Positions 33,645 through 45,864 of a DNA stretch of 64,000 bases are shown here, piece after piece; positions within the stretch are counted from its first letter, which is position 1; the number at the start of each line of letters is the position of its first letter. This DNA comes from Polychytrium aggregatum (Eukaryota > Chytridiomycota > Chytridiomycetes > Polychytriales): positions 1,054,001-1,118,000 of the forward strand of contig NW_026516207.1 of NCBI RefSeq assembly GCF_025602895.1, read 5' to 3'. The notes below the pieces were generated by a model, which worked only from the letters and a program-made list of their open reading frames with translations, did no database searches and was not told the DNA's origin. Both the position numbers and the translations under genes were made by a program.

Positions 33645-36018
33645 ATGGCGTCTGTCTCCAAAGAGTATCTGGAGCCCTTTGACAACCTCTTCCTGGCGCT
33701 GGAGGATGACTATCATCTGGTGCGTTCGCCTGTGGATGCGGCAGCAACGAGGAGAGAAAGGCAGTCCGACGCAATGAGGGTCGAGCGACGAACTTGGCAG
33801 ACCGACGATGGGCGAGCAACGAGCACCAGCGAACCCTGGACCGATCTATGGGATATCGCCTCGCCGATCCAGCAGCGGGTTGGTTGGTTGGTTGGTTGGT
33901 ACCACCCGCTCGGTGCTGCCCGCCTGGCACTCACACAGCCGCACTCTCTGCGTACCATAGATGAGCGTTGCGGGGGTCTACACCCTCAGTCGGCTCGTCA
34001 GCATCAGCGAACTCAAGTCCAACATCGATGGATTTGCACGTATCACGGGCCGGTGTCTGAAGCGAGTTGTCTGGAACAAGAACGACATCTTTGACCGGCC
34101 CTACTTTGTTGCGGACGAGAACTATTCGATCGACAATCACTTTACCGTCGTCGATGTGGTAAGTGGGCAGGTTGTGTGCAGAACCATGACCGAGACGGAC
34201 TGAACTGCGCCAAGGAAGGCCCATGCCCACCCTTTCGCCGCCGCTGTGGATAGTCCGGTGATCGTCACTCGGTCGCAGAGTGCTGATCCAATGCCGCTGT
34301 GTGCTGATCGATTGTCGCTGCTTCGTGCATGCTCATGTCGCATCCTAGCCTGCGCCTGGGACCCTCGAGCAGATCCAAGATCTCGCCTCGGAGCACTTTT
34401 CCAAAAAGTTTGACTTCAACAAGCCTCTGTGGGAGTGCATTTACTTCCGAGGTGCCCTCGACGGAGCCAAAACGGTGTATCTGTTCAAAGTCCATGTATG
34501 TATTCGTGGCTGGAGGAGCTGTTGCATCGGGCCCCAAGTCCGCGGTTGCAAGATGGATACGCGGACACCTGGACTGGGTGGCAGCTCTCAAGATGGCATG
34601 GGTGTTTTGCTGGTTTGCTATGTCGCCCGATCGGCCCATGTCCAGTGTCCCTGGTCCATGCCAGTCTGCCCATGTCTTGTCTTATCCAACAGCGCTTCGC
34701 CGTGCTCACTTCCCAATCCGATTCAATCCGATTGCAACAGCACGCCATCGCCGATGGCCAGGGCTTTGTCCGGGCTCTGCTCAAGTACATCTCGGAGATC
34801 TCGCCCGAAACGGAGGTATCGGAAATGATGTACAAGGGCAACCAACACAGCGGCTCGGCTGCGACAAACACCAGCAAGCCGGCTCCGAGCCACCTGGACT
34901 CCAAGGACAAACCCAAGCAGCACGATGTGCGCAAGACCCTCGAGAAGCTCTCGCGGTCATCAATCTTGTTGGCCTACATGGTCTTTGGCATCCTCATGGC
35001 CATCTTTGTTGGCCTGCGTCTTGTAGCCTCATTCAAGCACTCCTTCAGCCGATCCCGCATGACAGCGAACAAACAAGTCGCCTGGTCGGCCGAGCCCATC
35101 TCCCTCACTGAAGTCAAGCTCATCAAGAACACGTTCCGGTGCACCGTCAACGACGTTCTGATGAGCTGCATGGGTGTGGCCATCCAACGTTATCTTGAGT
35201 CACAGAATGCCCTGAAGGACTCCAGCTTTTGGGTGCTTGTGCCGACATCGATGAGAAGGCATGACGACTGGAGTGTCAGCAACCGCACGTCTGGCTACAT
35301 GCTCAACCTGCCCCTGGTTTCGAAGGGTGAACGGGTGCGACACCTGCAGAGTGTGTCCAAGAGAATGAAGGCCCAGAAAGGAACCATGGAGCCGCACATG
35401 TACTTTGGCTTCATCCCGATCCTCTGGCACTGGGTCAATTTGCTGCCCAAGTGGTAAGGCTGACTGGCGATGAGGCTGTCGATGAAGCTGCTGTGGTGAT
35501 CGGATGGTCATTCGACTGTCGCTTCAGAGGCTGCCGCACTTGTGTGGCGTCATTCCGATGATGGAAGGTTGGATGTTGGTAGCGACGCATCCACTGGACA
35601 AAGGTGCCTCTGTCACTTGCTTGTGCTGACATGTCTGTGATCCCCTCTGACCGCTGTGGTTGTCTGTAGGACCCAGTTCACAGCCTACAAGGTCCATGCC
35701 GTGATTACCAACGTTCCTGGGCCGGCCAGCCAGCTGTACTGGGGCAGTAGCGCCGTCGAGAATGTCGTCGGGCTCATCCCGCAGCCCGCACCCAACGCCC
35801 TGGGCACCACCATCTATTCATACGACGGCAAAATTGTGATTTCGGTCCTGATGGACCTCGACCAGGACGAAAGCGACGATCTCCTCTTCGCACCCGGCTC
35901 GGCTCGTGTGATTGTTCAGGAGTATGCCAAGGCATTTGAGGAGCTCCTGACCCTTGCCAAGGATGAGCTGGAGGCCCAGAAGAACCATGTACCTCTTGAA
36001 GACAAGAAGCAGCAGTGA
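33645..36018 (+). CDS. wax ester synthase/diacylglycerol acyltransferase (WS/DGAT family)
   Basis: Acyl-CoA-dependent O-acyltransferase making storage esters, probably at the ER. Exons 33645-33719, 33961-34158, 34349-34495, 34741-35453 and 35670-36018 give 493 residues. The catalytic HHxxxDG is created by the third splice: KVH joins HAIADGQG. The start, EPFDNLFLALEDDYHL, is the usual N-terminus of the family. A hydrophobic segment (SILLAYMVFGILMAIFVGLR) lies mid-protein. The C-terminal DUF1298 half contains NDVLMSCMGVAIQRYL, WVLVPTSMRR and VITNVPGPASQLYWGS with NALGTTIYSYDGKIVISVLMD. Intron 1 contains a short ggttggttggttggt run near 33886. Substrate specificity cannot be told from sequence. 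Confidence 0.9.
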
Positions 36019-37127
36019 GGTCTCGTCTGGCTGACCTGAAGTATGCTACCGGCTGACAAGATGCTGCCGGGGCACATCGTGTTTGGCGATGGAGGAGGCG
36101 ACCTTGGCGGATGTTGAGGTTCCTATCGTCCAGCACACCGCTTTGCACACCGCACCGTCACGACCCGACCTTTTTTTTTTCAGCTGGGTCACGCTTTGGA
36201 TGGCTGTCTCGAGCACGACCCATCCATGATCATCTACTACAGACACGTTTTAACAATCAGGCGCTTCATGTGCGAGCATGCCACCTTGCGAGGACGTGAG
36301 GTGGAGAGCATGAGGTCCACGGAGATCGAGTGCTGCACGGGATTGGTCATTCAAAATGTCACGTTTGGGGAGACCGACCAGCCAGGGAACCATGGTGTCC
36401 GATGGCCAATCCAGCGGAAACAGCGGCCGGGATGGGATGAGAGAGGCGTCGACATGGAGCGAGGCCGTGCGGGCACTGTGCGGCTGGCGAGGATTGCAGA
36501 TCGCCGGGTCGGACCCCCCTCATTTGTCTCTCCCATCGGGTGGGGCATGTGGATGCGCCGAATGGTACAAAACAGGCATGCTCTCGCGCATTGCAAACGT
36601 GCAGCCAGCGGCAATCCCCGGGATGGTCTGTTGCCAACGAAGCGGAAGACGTTGCTGCTGGCTTGCTGTCGAAAGGCACGATGGATATCAAAACCACTCT
36701 CCACGGCAGCTCAACGGCACAAACGTGCGCTGCTGGGTTGGCAGGAGGGGGACCGCGAGCTACGGATCGGCGTGGAGTTAGAGTGCACATATGGGACAGG
36801 CAGACAAGGTCGCGAGGGGACAATCCACTTTGCCGATGGTACCCAGAGGGTTGTTTGCTGCTACGATTGCGAGTCCGCCCCTGTCCCAGAACCCGAGATT
36901 ATGCGAGCCCCACTCAGCGAGACCAAAGAGATGCGAGTAAGTGGCTCGAACAGCACTAATGTAGCAAATTTATTTTCATTTCCAGACGCTTCTTTGCAAA
37001 GAGACAAAAATTTGAGCAGAGACAATATGGCACAGTGATTACAATACTGTATCAAACAAAGAGCGATTCAAAGTGGAAGTGGTAGGTGGATGTGGTGGGC
37101 AGGAAAGAATCTATCTAGGAGTACCAT
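36019..37127. other. intergenic; one long frame of doubtful status
   Basis: The convergent space between WS/DGAT and the acid phosphatase. A plus frame from 36196 to 37038 is open for 280 codons without an ATG at its start. It contains DRELRIGVELECTYGTGRQG and FADGTQRVV but matches no domain I know. A T10 run sits at 36171-36180. I do not call a gene. Confidence 0.35.
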
Positions 37128-38174
37128 TTAGTACTTGGGGACACACTTGTAGGGAGTAGAGCAGTCCTTGAGGGGGAAGAGGGGCCAGGACTGGTAGGGG
37201 GTCATGGGAGAGAGACCCCAGTTGTCCTCGATGGTGGAGACGATGGAGTTGTGGTCAAAGAGGGTGTTGTCGGTGGAGTTGACCTGGCAGGAAACAGCAG
37301 AGCCGAGGAGGAGAGAGTAGACACGGTTGTTGTTGGCATCGCCGGGGCAGTTGTTGACAAGGTCAGTGCAGTTGGCGAGCTGGCCGGGGGGGTTGGTGCT
37401 GTAGTACAGGTTGTAGGCGGTCTCGTCCTCGTCGTAGACGATGTGGATGAGAGTGCGGACGGCGTTGAGGGCAGAGTTGTTGAGGACGGGCTCAATGAAG
37501 CCCTGGAGCCAGTTGGAGGCGTAAGCGATGGTGCTGTCGTGGGCATCGTTCATCTGGTTGGGAACGTAGTACGAGTAGTCGGGGAGGGTACCGGCGGTGA
37601 GATCGGCAGCCCACTCGGTCTCAGAGACCAGGTTCTTGCAGCGGGTGGCGTTGGTCTGGATCTGCATGTAGGAGATGAAGGGGTTGTGCTTGCGCTGGTA
37701 GAGGCGGTTGGGGGTCTTGACGGTGCCGTTGGGGAAGAGCTCGTCACCGGCGCCGTGGCCGGTGAAGCAGTTGCCGGGGTAGTTCTCGGAGTAGATCTTC
37801 CAGGTGTAGCCAGCGTTCTCGAGAGAATCGGCAATGTTGGTACGGCCGGTGATGTTGAAGGAGTCGTCACCGTTGTCACCGTTGATGATGGTGTTGGTGG
37901 CGGGGTCGATCAGATCACGGTAGGTGGACTGGCCAACGGTGGACCAGTAGTTGGGCTGGGAGGGGTGGACGGTGCCGTGGTAGTTGGTCATGAGGAGACC
38001 GCGGGCAGCCAGGGAGGCGAAGTAGGGGTCCTTCATGACATCGGGGTAGTCGTTGTTCTCAAGGATGACAAAGATGAACTTGTCAAAGTACTTGCCCTTG
38101 GCGGGAGCAGCGACGGCCGAGACGGCGAGGGAAGCAGCAGCAAGAGCAGTGGCGGCGACGGTCTTGAAAAGCAT
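37128..38174 (-). CDS. secreted acid phosphatase, PF04185 phosphoesterase family
   Basis: An intronless gene of 348 residues. The signal peptide (MLFKTVAATALAAASLAVSA) is followed by KYFDKFIFVILENNDYPDV, the family's metal-binding start (EN). TNYHGTVHPSQPNYW and GDNGDDSFNITGRTNIADSL match fungal secreted acid phosphatases. HIVYDEDETAYN and FDHNSIVSTIEDNWGL are the later conserved blocks. It would release phosphate from organic esters outside the cell. Codon choice is strikingly uniform (mainly C- or G-ending codons, Lys nearly always AAG) compared with neighbouring genes, which suggests high expression. A recent acquisition by transfer is an alternative. Confidence 0.92.
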   Translation of the reverse strand: MLFKTVAATALAAASLAVSAVAAPAKGKYFDKFIFVILENNDYPDVMKDPYFASLAARGLLMTNYHGTVHPSQPNYWSTVGQSTYRDLIDPATNTIINGDNGDDSFNITGRTNIADSLENAGYTWKIYSENYPGNCFTGHGAGDELFPNGTVKTPNRLYQRKHNPFISYMQIQTNATRCKNLVSETEWAADLTAGTLPDYSYYVPNQMNDAHDSTIAYASNWLQGFIEPVLNNSALNAVRTLIHIVYDEDETAYNLYYSTNPPGQLANCTDLVNNCPGDANNNRVYSLLLGSAVSCQVNSTDNTLFDHNSIVSTIEDNWGLSPMTPYQSWPLFPLKDCSTPYKCVPKY

Positions 38175-40272
38175 CTTTGCGGATCCTTGAGCAGTCGAGG
38201 AGAGGAGATTGCTGGTGGGTGAGGACGGAGAGGGAGAGGCGGCAACGCGGCGTATTTATGCCCCGACCGTGGTCGCTGCAGCCCGAACGCCTCCTGCTTG
38301 GACGCTCTGCATGTTCGGGCGCGAACATTCGGGACAACTGAAAGGACGAGAAGCGGGAAGGCGGGTGGTCTGCAGTTGCAGCGCGTGCGCTTGGATGATT
38401 CCCCAGCCGGAAGGCCAGGACTGGATGCATGCGCCGGGGGGGCCTCAAGACCAAGGGCCGCGTGGGAACGGGCGCGCGCGACGGTGATTGGGCAGGGGGT
38501 GATACAGAGGGGAAGTGCGGGTGCGAGTGCGGGTGCAAGTGCGACTACCAGCAGAACCGACTGGGCGAACAGAACTAACAGCGCCAGCTGAGCGAACAGA
38601 GCGAACAGAACCAACGGAGCGAACAGAGCCAACAGACACCAGCCCGGAGCGCACGCATACATCCCCAACAAGGGCAAGCATATGTCTCTGGCTCAGCGCC
38701 CTTGTCGCCCCCGCGACGCAAGCGGGGGCTGGCAGACCAGTGGCCCGTGGGCTGGATGGCCGCGAACGTGCGCTCGCTGTCCACGAGCACGCAGCCCCAC
38801 TCCAGCGCAGCCCGACCAGTCGCACATCCCCTCGCGGCACTGTTTGTGACACGGCGCGCGGGAAAAACTGCTCGGCAACAAAGTTCCCACCGGGCCGGTG
38901 CAGCGCCGCGCGTTTGGCGGCGGCATGCCGAGTCGGCCTGGCCTGCGCGTGTGCTCTGGAGCAAGGGGGAGGCGGCGTGTGCGAGACCAGAATGCGGCTG
39001 TTGCGCTGTGGAGCCTTGCAAGAAGCCTTGCGGGGAGCATGCACACCGCCAAGGAGCAATCTGTGTCGAATGTCCTTCAAGTCTGTGTCGAATAGCTTCT
39101 GGGCAGCCAGCTAAGGGGGCCGGCGGGCCTGTGGGGTCTGTCGTGCGGCGCGTGGAGAGTGTGTACAGGGGAAGTACTCCCATCGTGCTTTCTCGGATGC
39201 GTCTCGGCCAGCGAAGGATTGCGTCTGGAATGGCCGATGGATTTGTCCAATAGCATGTGCTCGAGCTGGTCGCTTCCGAAAGCACGCAGCCGGACTGCCT
39301 TTGACAAACCCGAGGTCGTGCATCCAAAGTTCGCCAACGGAGAGCAGCACATCGGGCGATCGGGACGCACAAGCTGCTCAAGCTGCATTCGCATCCACAT
39401 TGACCCTGCCTTTTGCACTTGCACTTGCACTTGCACTCGCACTCGCACTCGACCAATGCATCCCAACGACCAGCCCGCGCAATCCGCCCAGTCATGACCA
39501 GCCACGACCAGCCACAGATTTCTGTTTCGCGCAGCGGTGCATGCTCATCGAATCCACGCCGAAAGTTTTGGTTGTGTCCACCCGCGCTGGATCGAGCGCA
39601 GGCGCAGGAGAGAGGGGAGAGAGGGGAGGCACGCGTGGGAAGAACAGCGCTGGCGGGGCGGCCTGAGCCGACAGAATCGACGGGATCGGTGGATTGCAGC
39701 TGCGGAGGCAAGGGAGCGAAGGAAGAACCTTTCGGTGCTGTGCCGATCGATGCGATCGGGAATGCTCATGTTCGACGAGCCGAAGGTTGTCGCTGCCAAT
39801 CATACCGCTCTGTGCCGGAGACTGCCCGCACACAATCAGCACCAGCCAAGGTTTCGGGGATGGTCGCGGCTCGGGCTGGCTTGCCAACTCCCATGCATCC
39901 ATTCGCTACGGGCAGAGCCACAACACCATCCCGAGTCCAGCCCGAGAAGCCTCGACCGGTGAGATCTCCCCTTCGTGCAAACCCGTCATGAATATGGCTA
40001 TCATAAGCACCTCCATCAGCCAGGTTCGGACTTTTTGAAGCCCAATAGGATCAAGCGAGGTAGCAGAGTGTGGCAGTCGGCTTGCGGTAGATCCGGGTCA
40101 ACAGAATCGAGGCTCTAAGCAACATCCAACGAAGCAAGCCGTAGGAAAAGTCTCCCAAATGGTGCTCGATCTCGCCCGAATCGTGTTTGCTTGGCCATTA
40201 TGAGGACATACGCACTTTTACCTGCTCTTCGAGCCTCCCCCCGCCCCACCGCAATTTGAAAGTCAACCCTTG
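38175..40272. other. 2.1-kb intergenic, repeat-rich, no supported gene
   Basis: Upstream of the phosphatase and downstream of deacetylase 1. It contains imperfect gcgggtgcgagt units (38516-38545), gcgaacagaac units (about 38560-38640) and gcacttgcactcg hexamers (about 39413-39455). A minus frame of 378 codons (39711-38575) is Cys/Arg/Ala-rich with no domain and overlaps plus frames of similar length, so it is not called. Confidence 0.45.
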
Positions 40273-41977
40273 TTAGAACATAGCAATAATCAGGCCAGCA
40301 AGGGCGCTGCCGACGGCAGTCATAAAAAGTTGAGCGACGGATCCTCCTACTCGGACGGCACTGGATCTGTTCAAGTTGCCAGATCCAGCAGAGGGGCTGC
40401 TGCTGGCCGAAGCGCTGCTGCCAGGTGCACTGCCTGAGGGGCTGGTGTTGGGAGAGCCGCTTGGAGAGCCGCCTGGAGCGTTGGTGCCGCTGCGGTACCA
40501 GGGCTTGTTCACACATGTACCCACAGGCTCGATGGTGAGATGAATATTGGCGCGGTTCTGGTCGACATACGTGAGGTAGTCGAGAACGACGTGGCTAGTG
40601 AATGGGGTGATGTCATGGCTGAGGGAGACAAAGCCAGGCTGGTTGGGGGCAAACCATTCGGTTGTCACGTTCTGAACGAGACCCTGCTCGATTGTGGATG
40701 AGGTTGAGGATTGATCGGCAGCAAAATCGTCTTTGCTCCAGACGGTGATCGTGTAGCCGAGGGCGTTGAGGACGGCGCGCACTCGATCGTCGATGTCGCC
40801 ATAGGGAGGGCGGAAAAAGTTGGGAACCTGGCCGGTGGTGTTGTAGATCAGGGCTTCCGTGTACTTGATCTCGGCCACGATCTGCTCGTTGGTGCAGGCA
40901 GTCAGAGGGTGGTGTGTCCAGGTGTGAACGCCGATCTGGTGGCCGTCGTTGTACTCATCGAGGACGATATTGGGTCTCATGATGAGGTTGGTGCCGACGA
41001 TGAAGAAGGTGGCCTTGATCTTCATCTTGTCGAGTTGTTGGCGGATGGCAATGGAGTCGTAGTGATTGAGAGTATCATTGGTGGGCCCGTCATCAAAGGC
41101 AAGGCCCCAGGTACTCTGTTGGGGGCACTGGAAGACATCGGGTTGGTAGTACTGGGTGGCAGTAGTGCGCATGCACAGGTTGTAGGGCCAGTAGCAATTG
41201 GCAACGGCTGCGAGCGGACCAGAATAGGGAGGAGATGAGTATCATTCCTCGGCAGGATTGCCCACAGGGTTCACCAACTCAAGACTGCTCCATTTGGGTG
41301 AGCCATTGACAGGTGTAGGATCGATGATCCGGAGGAGCGTATGGAAAGCACTCACGATCAGAGTTGTAGGTTACCGTGGGCCCATTGATGTATGTGGACA
41401 CGGCGATGTTGAGGACATTGGCCGGCACAACCGATTGCACATAGGCCCAGGCGCTGGAGATCCAGATCACAAGACACTGCACAGTCAGGCATGGGGAACT
41501 CGACACACACCAGGCCCATATTCAATCATGCCATCACTATAGTCGGGATGTTTCAAGTCACGAGCACTATCTGCCTCAGCTATCCGACTTACTCTTGGAC
41601 AAGTGGGTCCTGCAAGAACGAGTCCGGGATGAAGTGTTGTTGGTCGATGGGAGGCCAGGCTGTAAAGTCCCGTCGACCATATCGCACGAGGACGGGGTTC
41701 GGGTGGGTTAGTTATGCCGTGATGTCGGTGACTGTGCATCCTTGGTAGCGATCAAGCAAGCCGAGTTTTCGAAACGAGTCGAGGGCAAACAACTACCTGC
41801 TGGCATGGGGGGAGGAATCTGCAGCGAAGGTGCCATTGCGGCAGCGAGGCTCAAGGCCATCGGACTGCCCGCTGAGACCTTGGCGTTCGCGATCGCATGT
41901 CCAGCGGGAGCTGCGTTCGAGCGCCAAGCAAAAGCCAGAGCGGCAAGGAAAAACGTCTTTGGCGAGCGAGGTTGCAT
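40273..41977 (-). CDS. chitin/polysaccharide deacetylase, anchored (paralogue 1)
   Basis: A carbohydrate esterase 4 enzyme that would convert chitin to chitosan at the wall. Exons 41977-41797, 41659-41593, 41453-41356 and 41207-40273 give 426 residues. The N-terminal region holds LQIPPPMPAWPPIDQQHF and DPLVQDAWAYVQSVVPANVL. The NodB domain has motif 1 LAFDDGP, where Asp-Asp bind the base and metal. It also has metal ligands in GVHTWTHHPLT (motif 2), and NFFRPPYGDIDDR (motif 3). LSHDI lies toward the domain end. A Gly/Ser/Pro linker and hydrophobic tail (FMTAVGSALAGLIIAMF) suggest a GPI anchor. All three intron positions and phases match those of paralogue 2 at 43466-45143, which lies head to head with this gene. 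Confidence 0.93.
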
Positions 41978-43465
41978 CGTGGCCGACACTGCGGTTGGAT
42001 TACGAGTGGAATACGAAAGCAGACGAATCCTGGGAGCTTGGGCCAGACTTTTTCTCGACCCGACCCAAGCGGGCATTTATGTGCAGAGCCGTCGGGTGTT
42101 GGAGTTCCCGAAGCCGCTCAGGGCGTCTGGCCGGGCCGACTCGTTCGAGGCTTTGTGGGAAAAAACAAGAACACGCCCCACAGAACATTCCGCCTCCTGG
42201 ACGGGACTCGGCGCACGAAGCAGGACGAGTCCGCAAGTGTCTCACAGGCTCGGACTGCGGCAATGTCGCCCGAGGCCCATTGTCGTCAACTGAGCCACAA
42301 TCGAAGCGCCGCGTTGAGCCTCGGGGGTGGCGGAGGGGTCCAGGAGATGAACGAGAGATTGTCAGACAGCCGAACAGCCTTGGCGTTGGCTGATGGCCCC
42401 GGCGGACAAGGGTCGAGGCCATGGGCCAAAGCCATTATGCGATTGGCCGCAGGGATCAGCATCAACGAGACCCCAAACACAGAAGCCGAGGCCCAAGTGG
42501 AAGGTTCCGCAGCGACAGACCGCCCGCGGACATGATCCCGAGCAGCGAACGAGGGCAGGCGGCGGTGCTGCACGGCATCGGACACTTGTCGAGCCCTTGG
42601 TACGGCGGAGACGAGGTCGGCCCTGGTGTTGACCTCGGTCGAATGTTCGTCCACAGCCCCATCGACGCCGGCAAGCAAGGACTCGGGACCATCGCCCTCA
42701 TCTTTGAGCGCGGCGTCCACAGCGACCAACCAGGGTGGGGTCTCTGGGCGGGTGAGTGGCCACAGCGCGATTCATTTTGTTGAGCTTTGTTTCCAAATGC
42801 TCAACAGATACTCTGCGATCATCAACTGAAGTGACATCGCCTCTTCCTCGTTAGTCATCATCCTCGGCAAAGAGAAAGGATCAGCGGCGGCAGTGGAGGA
42901 GCACAGCGGCGGGCTCTTATGTTTGCTGCAACGCTGTTCAACTCCCCCAGCCCGACAGGCCTGCATCGCCGTCGAGCGAGTGCTGTCGAGGCCCTGGTCG
43001 GATCTGCCTGCGGATATCGCTGATGCCAGAGCGCAAACATCGCTGGGAGACCAGCGAGGCAGCTCGTTTGGAACAGGTAGCTTCGGAGCGGATCCGGATA
43101 TGTTTGGTGTTTTGCTTCCTGGGGCAGAGCCGCTGGGGAAAGCCCATGGCCGAAGCGCGCTTCGAACAATCCGATTCGGCAGTGCCCCACACACGGAACA
43201 GGCCCTTCACAAGGCAATCTGTGTGGCGTCGGGCTGACACAGCGCTTTGGCCGAGCAAGCGGCGGGCTGTGCTGACACGCGTCGTGAGACGATCGCTGGG
43301 CTCCATTGCTTGTCCGAGCGGAAGAGCCCAAGGTCATAAAAGACGCTCGATGTTCGCTCGATGTTCGTTCGTTCGTTCGTTCGCTCGTTCGTTCGTTTGT
43401 TCGTTTGTTCGCTCGGTCGCTCGGTCTCACTCCTCGTCCGGCTGTCTCCCGTATCCAACACCAGC
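41978..43465. other. bidirectional promoter region of the deacetylase pair
   Basis: 1.5 kb between the two divergent deacetylase starts. No gene is supported. The last 100 bp before the plus-strand start hold a ttcg tetranucleotide array. Coordinated expression from this space is an inference. Confidence 0.5.
43363..43430. repeat. TTCG/TTTG tetranucleotide array
   Basis: About 16 imperfect units (gttcgttcgttcgctcgttc and onward) ending some 35 bp before the ATG of deacetylase 2, so probably within its 5' UTR or core promoter. Confidence 0.88.
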
Positions 43466-45143
43466 ATGCGTTCGCTCCTGATCTTCAGTGTGCTCGGCGC
43501 CGTCCAAACTGCTTATGGCCTCGGTTTCGACCTGAGCCACATCAACTTGGGCGGCTTCAAAATTATGGCCGCCGACTCCTCGACTCCCTCGGCCACCTCA
43601 AGCGCCGCGGCCACGGTCTCGACTGGCCAACCTGTCCTTCAGATCCCTCCTCCGATGCCTGCAAGTAAGTTGTATCCAGCATATATGCTCTGTGCATTCT
43701 GCCGGCGGTGACTCTGGCACTCCTCTTGACACTTCCCGATGTAAACCATCGTTGCTTGACATCGACAGCGTGGCCGTCGGTCGACCAGTCCAAGTTCATC
43801 ACGGGCGATCTCCTTAAAGATCCCCTCGTGCAGGAGTAAGCAACTTTGGGTCTCCGGCTCCGCCGCCCACGATCTGTTTTGCAGCTGTCGTCATGTGTCG
43901 CACACCGCCACAGATTTTTTCTGATCCCCAGTCGATGCTCGTTGCTTCAGAGCCCTGGCATATGTCGAGTCTGTCGTCCCGGCCTCGTTGCTGAATCTGC
44001 CTGTGTCGACCTACATCAAGGACTCGACGGTTCAGTACAAGTCGGATCGTAAGTGTCCTGGCCTCTGCGTCCGCACAAGTTGGCTCGATTCTGCCCACGT
44101 TGTTGTGAAGGCCGGCTCTATCGTCGGCGTGTTCTCAGCATTGCCTGACTGAATCTCTCCATCCTGTCCATTTCTATCATCTCCATTACTGCCCACGCAA
44201 CTTTTACTTGATAGCCACGGCCTACTGCTATTGGCCCTACAACCTCTGTGTTCGCTCGGCCCCGGGGAACGGCTACGAGGCTGATGTCTACACTTGCCCT
44301 CAGCCGGGAACCTGGGGTCTCGCCTTTGACGACGGGCCCACGATCGATCCTGTCTCTCACAATGACTCGATTGCCATCCACACCCAGCTCGATGCCATGC
44401 ACGTCAAGGGAACCTTCTTCATTGTCGGATCGAACGCCATCCAGAACCCCCAGATCATTCTCGATGAATACAACGACGGCCAGCAGATCGGCGTGCACAC
44501 CTGGACACACCACCCTCTGACTGCCTGCACCAACGAGCAGATCGTGGCCGAGATCAAGTACACGGAGGCCATCATCTACAACGCCACTGGCCAGGTTCCC
44601 AACTTTTTCCGCCCTCCCTATGGCGACATCGACGATCGAGTGCGCGCCGTCCTCAATGCCCTCGGCTACACGATCACGATCTGGATCGAGGACGACACGG
44701 CCGCCGACCAGTCCTCGACTAGCGCTGCGCTTGCGACCAAGCTGATCAATCAGGCGACGTCGACTTGGTTCCCAAACTCGTCAGTCAGCTTCGTCTCACT
44801 CAGCCACGACATTGACCCCTTCACCAGTGGTGTGGTTCTTGGCATCCTCGAGTATGTTCAGCAGCATCGATCCGAGATCAAGCTCAACATCGAGCCCGTC
44901 GGTACCTGTGTGAACAAGCCCTGGTACCGATCGGGCATCAGCGGCCTGCAAAATGCCACCACCACGACCGCCTCGGTATCTGCATCCCGCACCGGCACCT
45001 CAACCTTGACCAGCACCAATGCGGCGTCCCCAACCACAGCCGGATCAAACCTCATGTCCGGTGCCTTGGCCACATCGGTGTATGCCACTCTTCCTCTTCT
45101 TGCATCCGCCACTCTTATCCTTGCGCTTGGCTTGGCCATGTGA
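43466..45143 (+). CDS. chitin/polysaccharide deacetylase, anchored (paralogue 2)
   Basis: Exons 43466-43664, 43769-43835, 43951-44048 and 44215-45143 give 430 residues. A signal peptide (MRSLLIFSVLGAVQTAYG) is clear. After a Ser/Thr/Ala-rich stretch come LQIPPPMPATWPSVDQSKF, DPLVQEALAYVESVVPASLL and PTAYCYWPYNLC. The NodB motifs are LAFDDGP, GVHTWTHHPLT and NFFRPPYGDIDDR, with LSHDIDPFTSG further on. The C-terminal Ser/Thr linker and hydrophobic tail (LPLLASATLILALGLAM) indicate a GPI anchor. Exons 2 and 3 have exactly the same lengths (67 and 98 nt) as in paralogue 1, so the pair arose by an inverted duplication. Confidence 0.94.
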
Positions 45144-45864
45144 GGAATCAAGGGCCCCAAGGCGCATCCAGTTTGAATACAATTCTATCGAAGTGAGCGG
45201 CCTCGTGATGATCACGGCGATACTCCCGATGCGACCAGTGAGATGGCGGAACCTTTGAGTATGCCCAAAGGCTCATTCCATCGCAAGCGCTTCAGAGCCG
45301 CAGCATATGCCTTTCGCACATAGCTCTCTTGGCGCACAAAAAGGCTCCGCTTCCTCAGCAGCCGCTGTCAAGGAGAGCGAAACGCCATCCCAATCCACGC
45401 GAATGCATATTGCATGGATCACACATCACCGACAGCCGCCCCCGCTGCATCACCCGAATGCCAGACGTATTTCGGCAGGACACATCCTCCCCATATGTTC
45501 TAGCCCTTATCCTCGCGGCAATGGCATTGTTGCCAGAGATGTCTTGGCTTGGCCAGGCGGATCTGCCCAAGACATCGCTTCAGAATCGTACTGCTGGAAG
45601 TAACCCAGCGGCGGTCTGCACCCGTTCATCCCACCCATCCGTGGTGACTATCTGCCCTTTGTCGGTGCTGAATTTCTCTCTCCAGACACCGATACTCTCG
45701 GATCTGTCCTGAAGAACCTCTGCCGACTCGCACCTGAATCGCGCAAGGACACGCACATCCACAGCTTGGTCAAAGTCGATTCACAAAGCCCAACATCGCC
45801 AAACGTGGGATCAGCAACATCCATCCGCCATCCCCCCCACTGCTGCATTGATTCCGGTGCTCAA
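45144..45864. other. intergenic, no gene seen
   Basis: Between deacetylase 2 and the membrane protein. A frame open upstream of 45865 begins without an ATG and has no features. The promoter of the next gene should lie here. Confidence 0.5.

Noticed and set aside
37251-38222. 323-codon plus-strand frame rich in Val and Gly
   Set aside because: It is the antisense shadow of the acid phosphatase, produced by its strong codon bias.
38575-39711. 378-codon minus-strand frame, Cys/Arg/Ala-rich
   Set aside because: No domain, no signal peptide, no ATG context, overlaps equally long frames on the plus strand and includes simple repeats.
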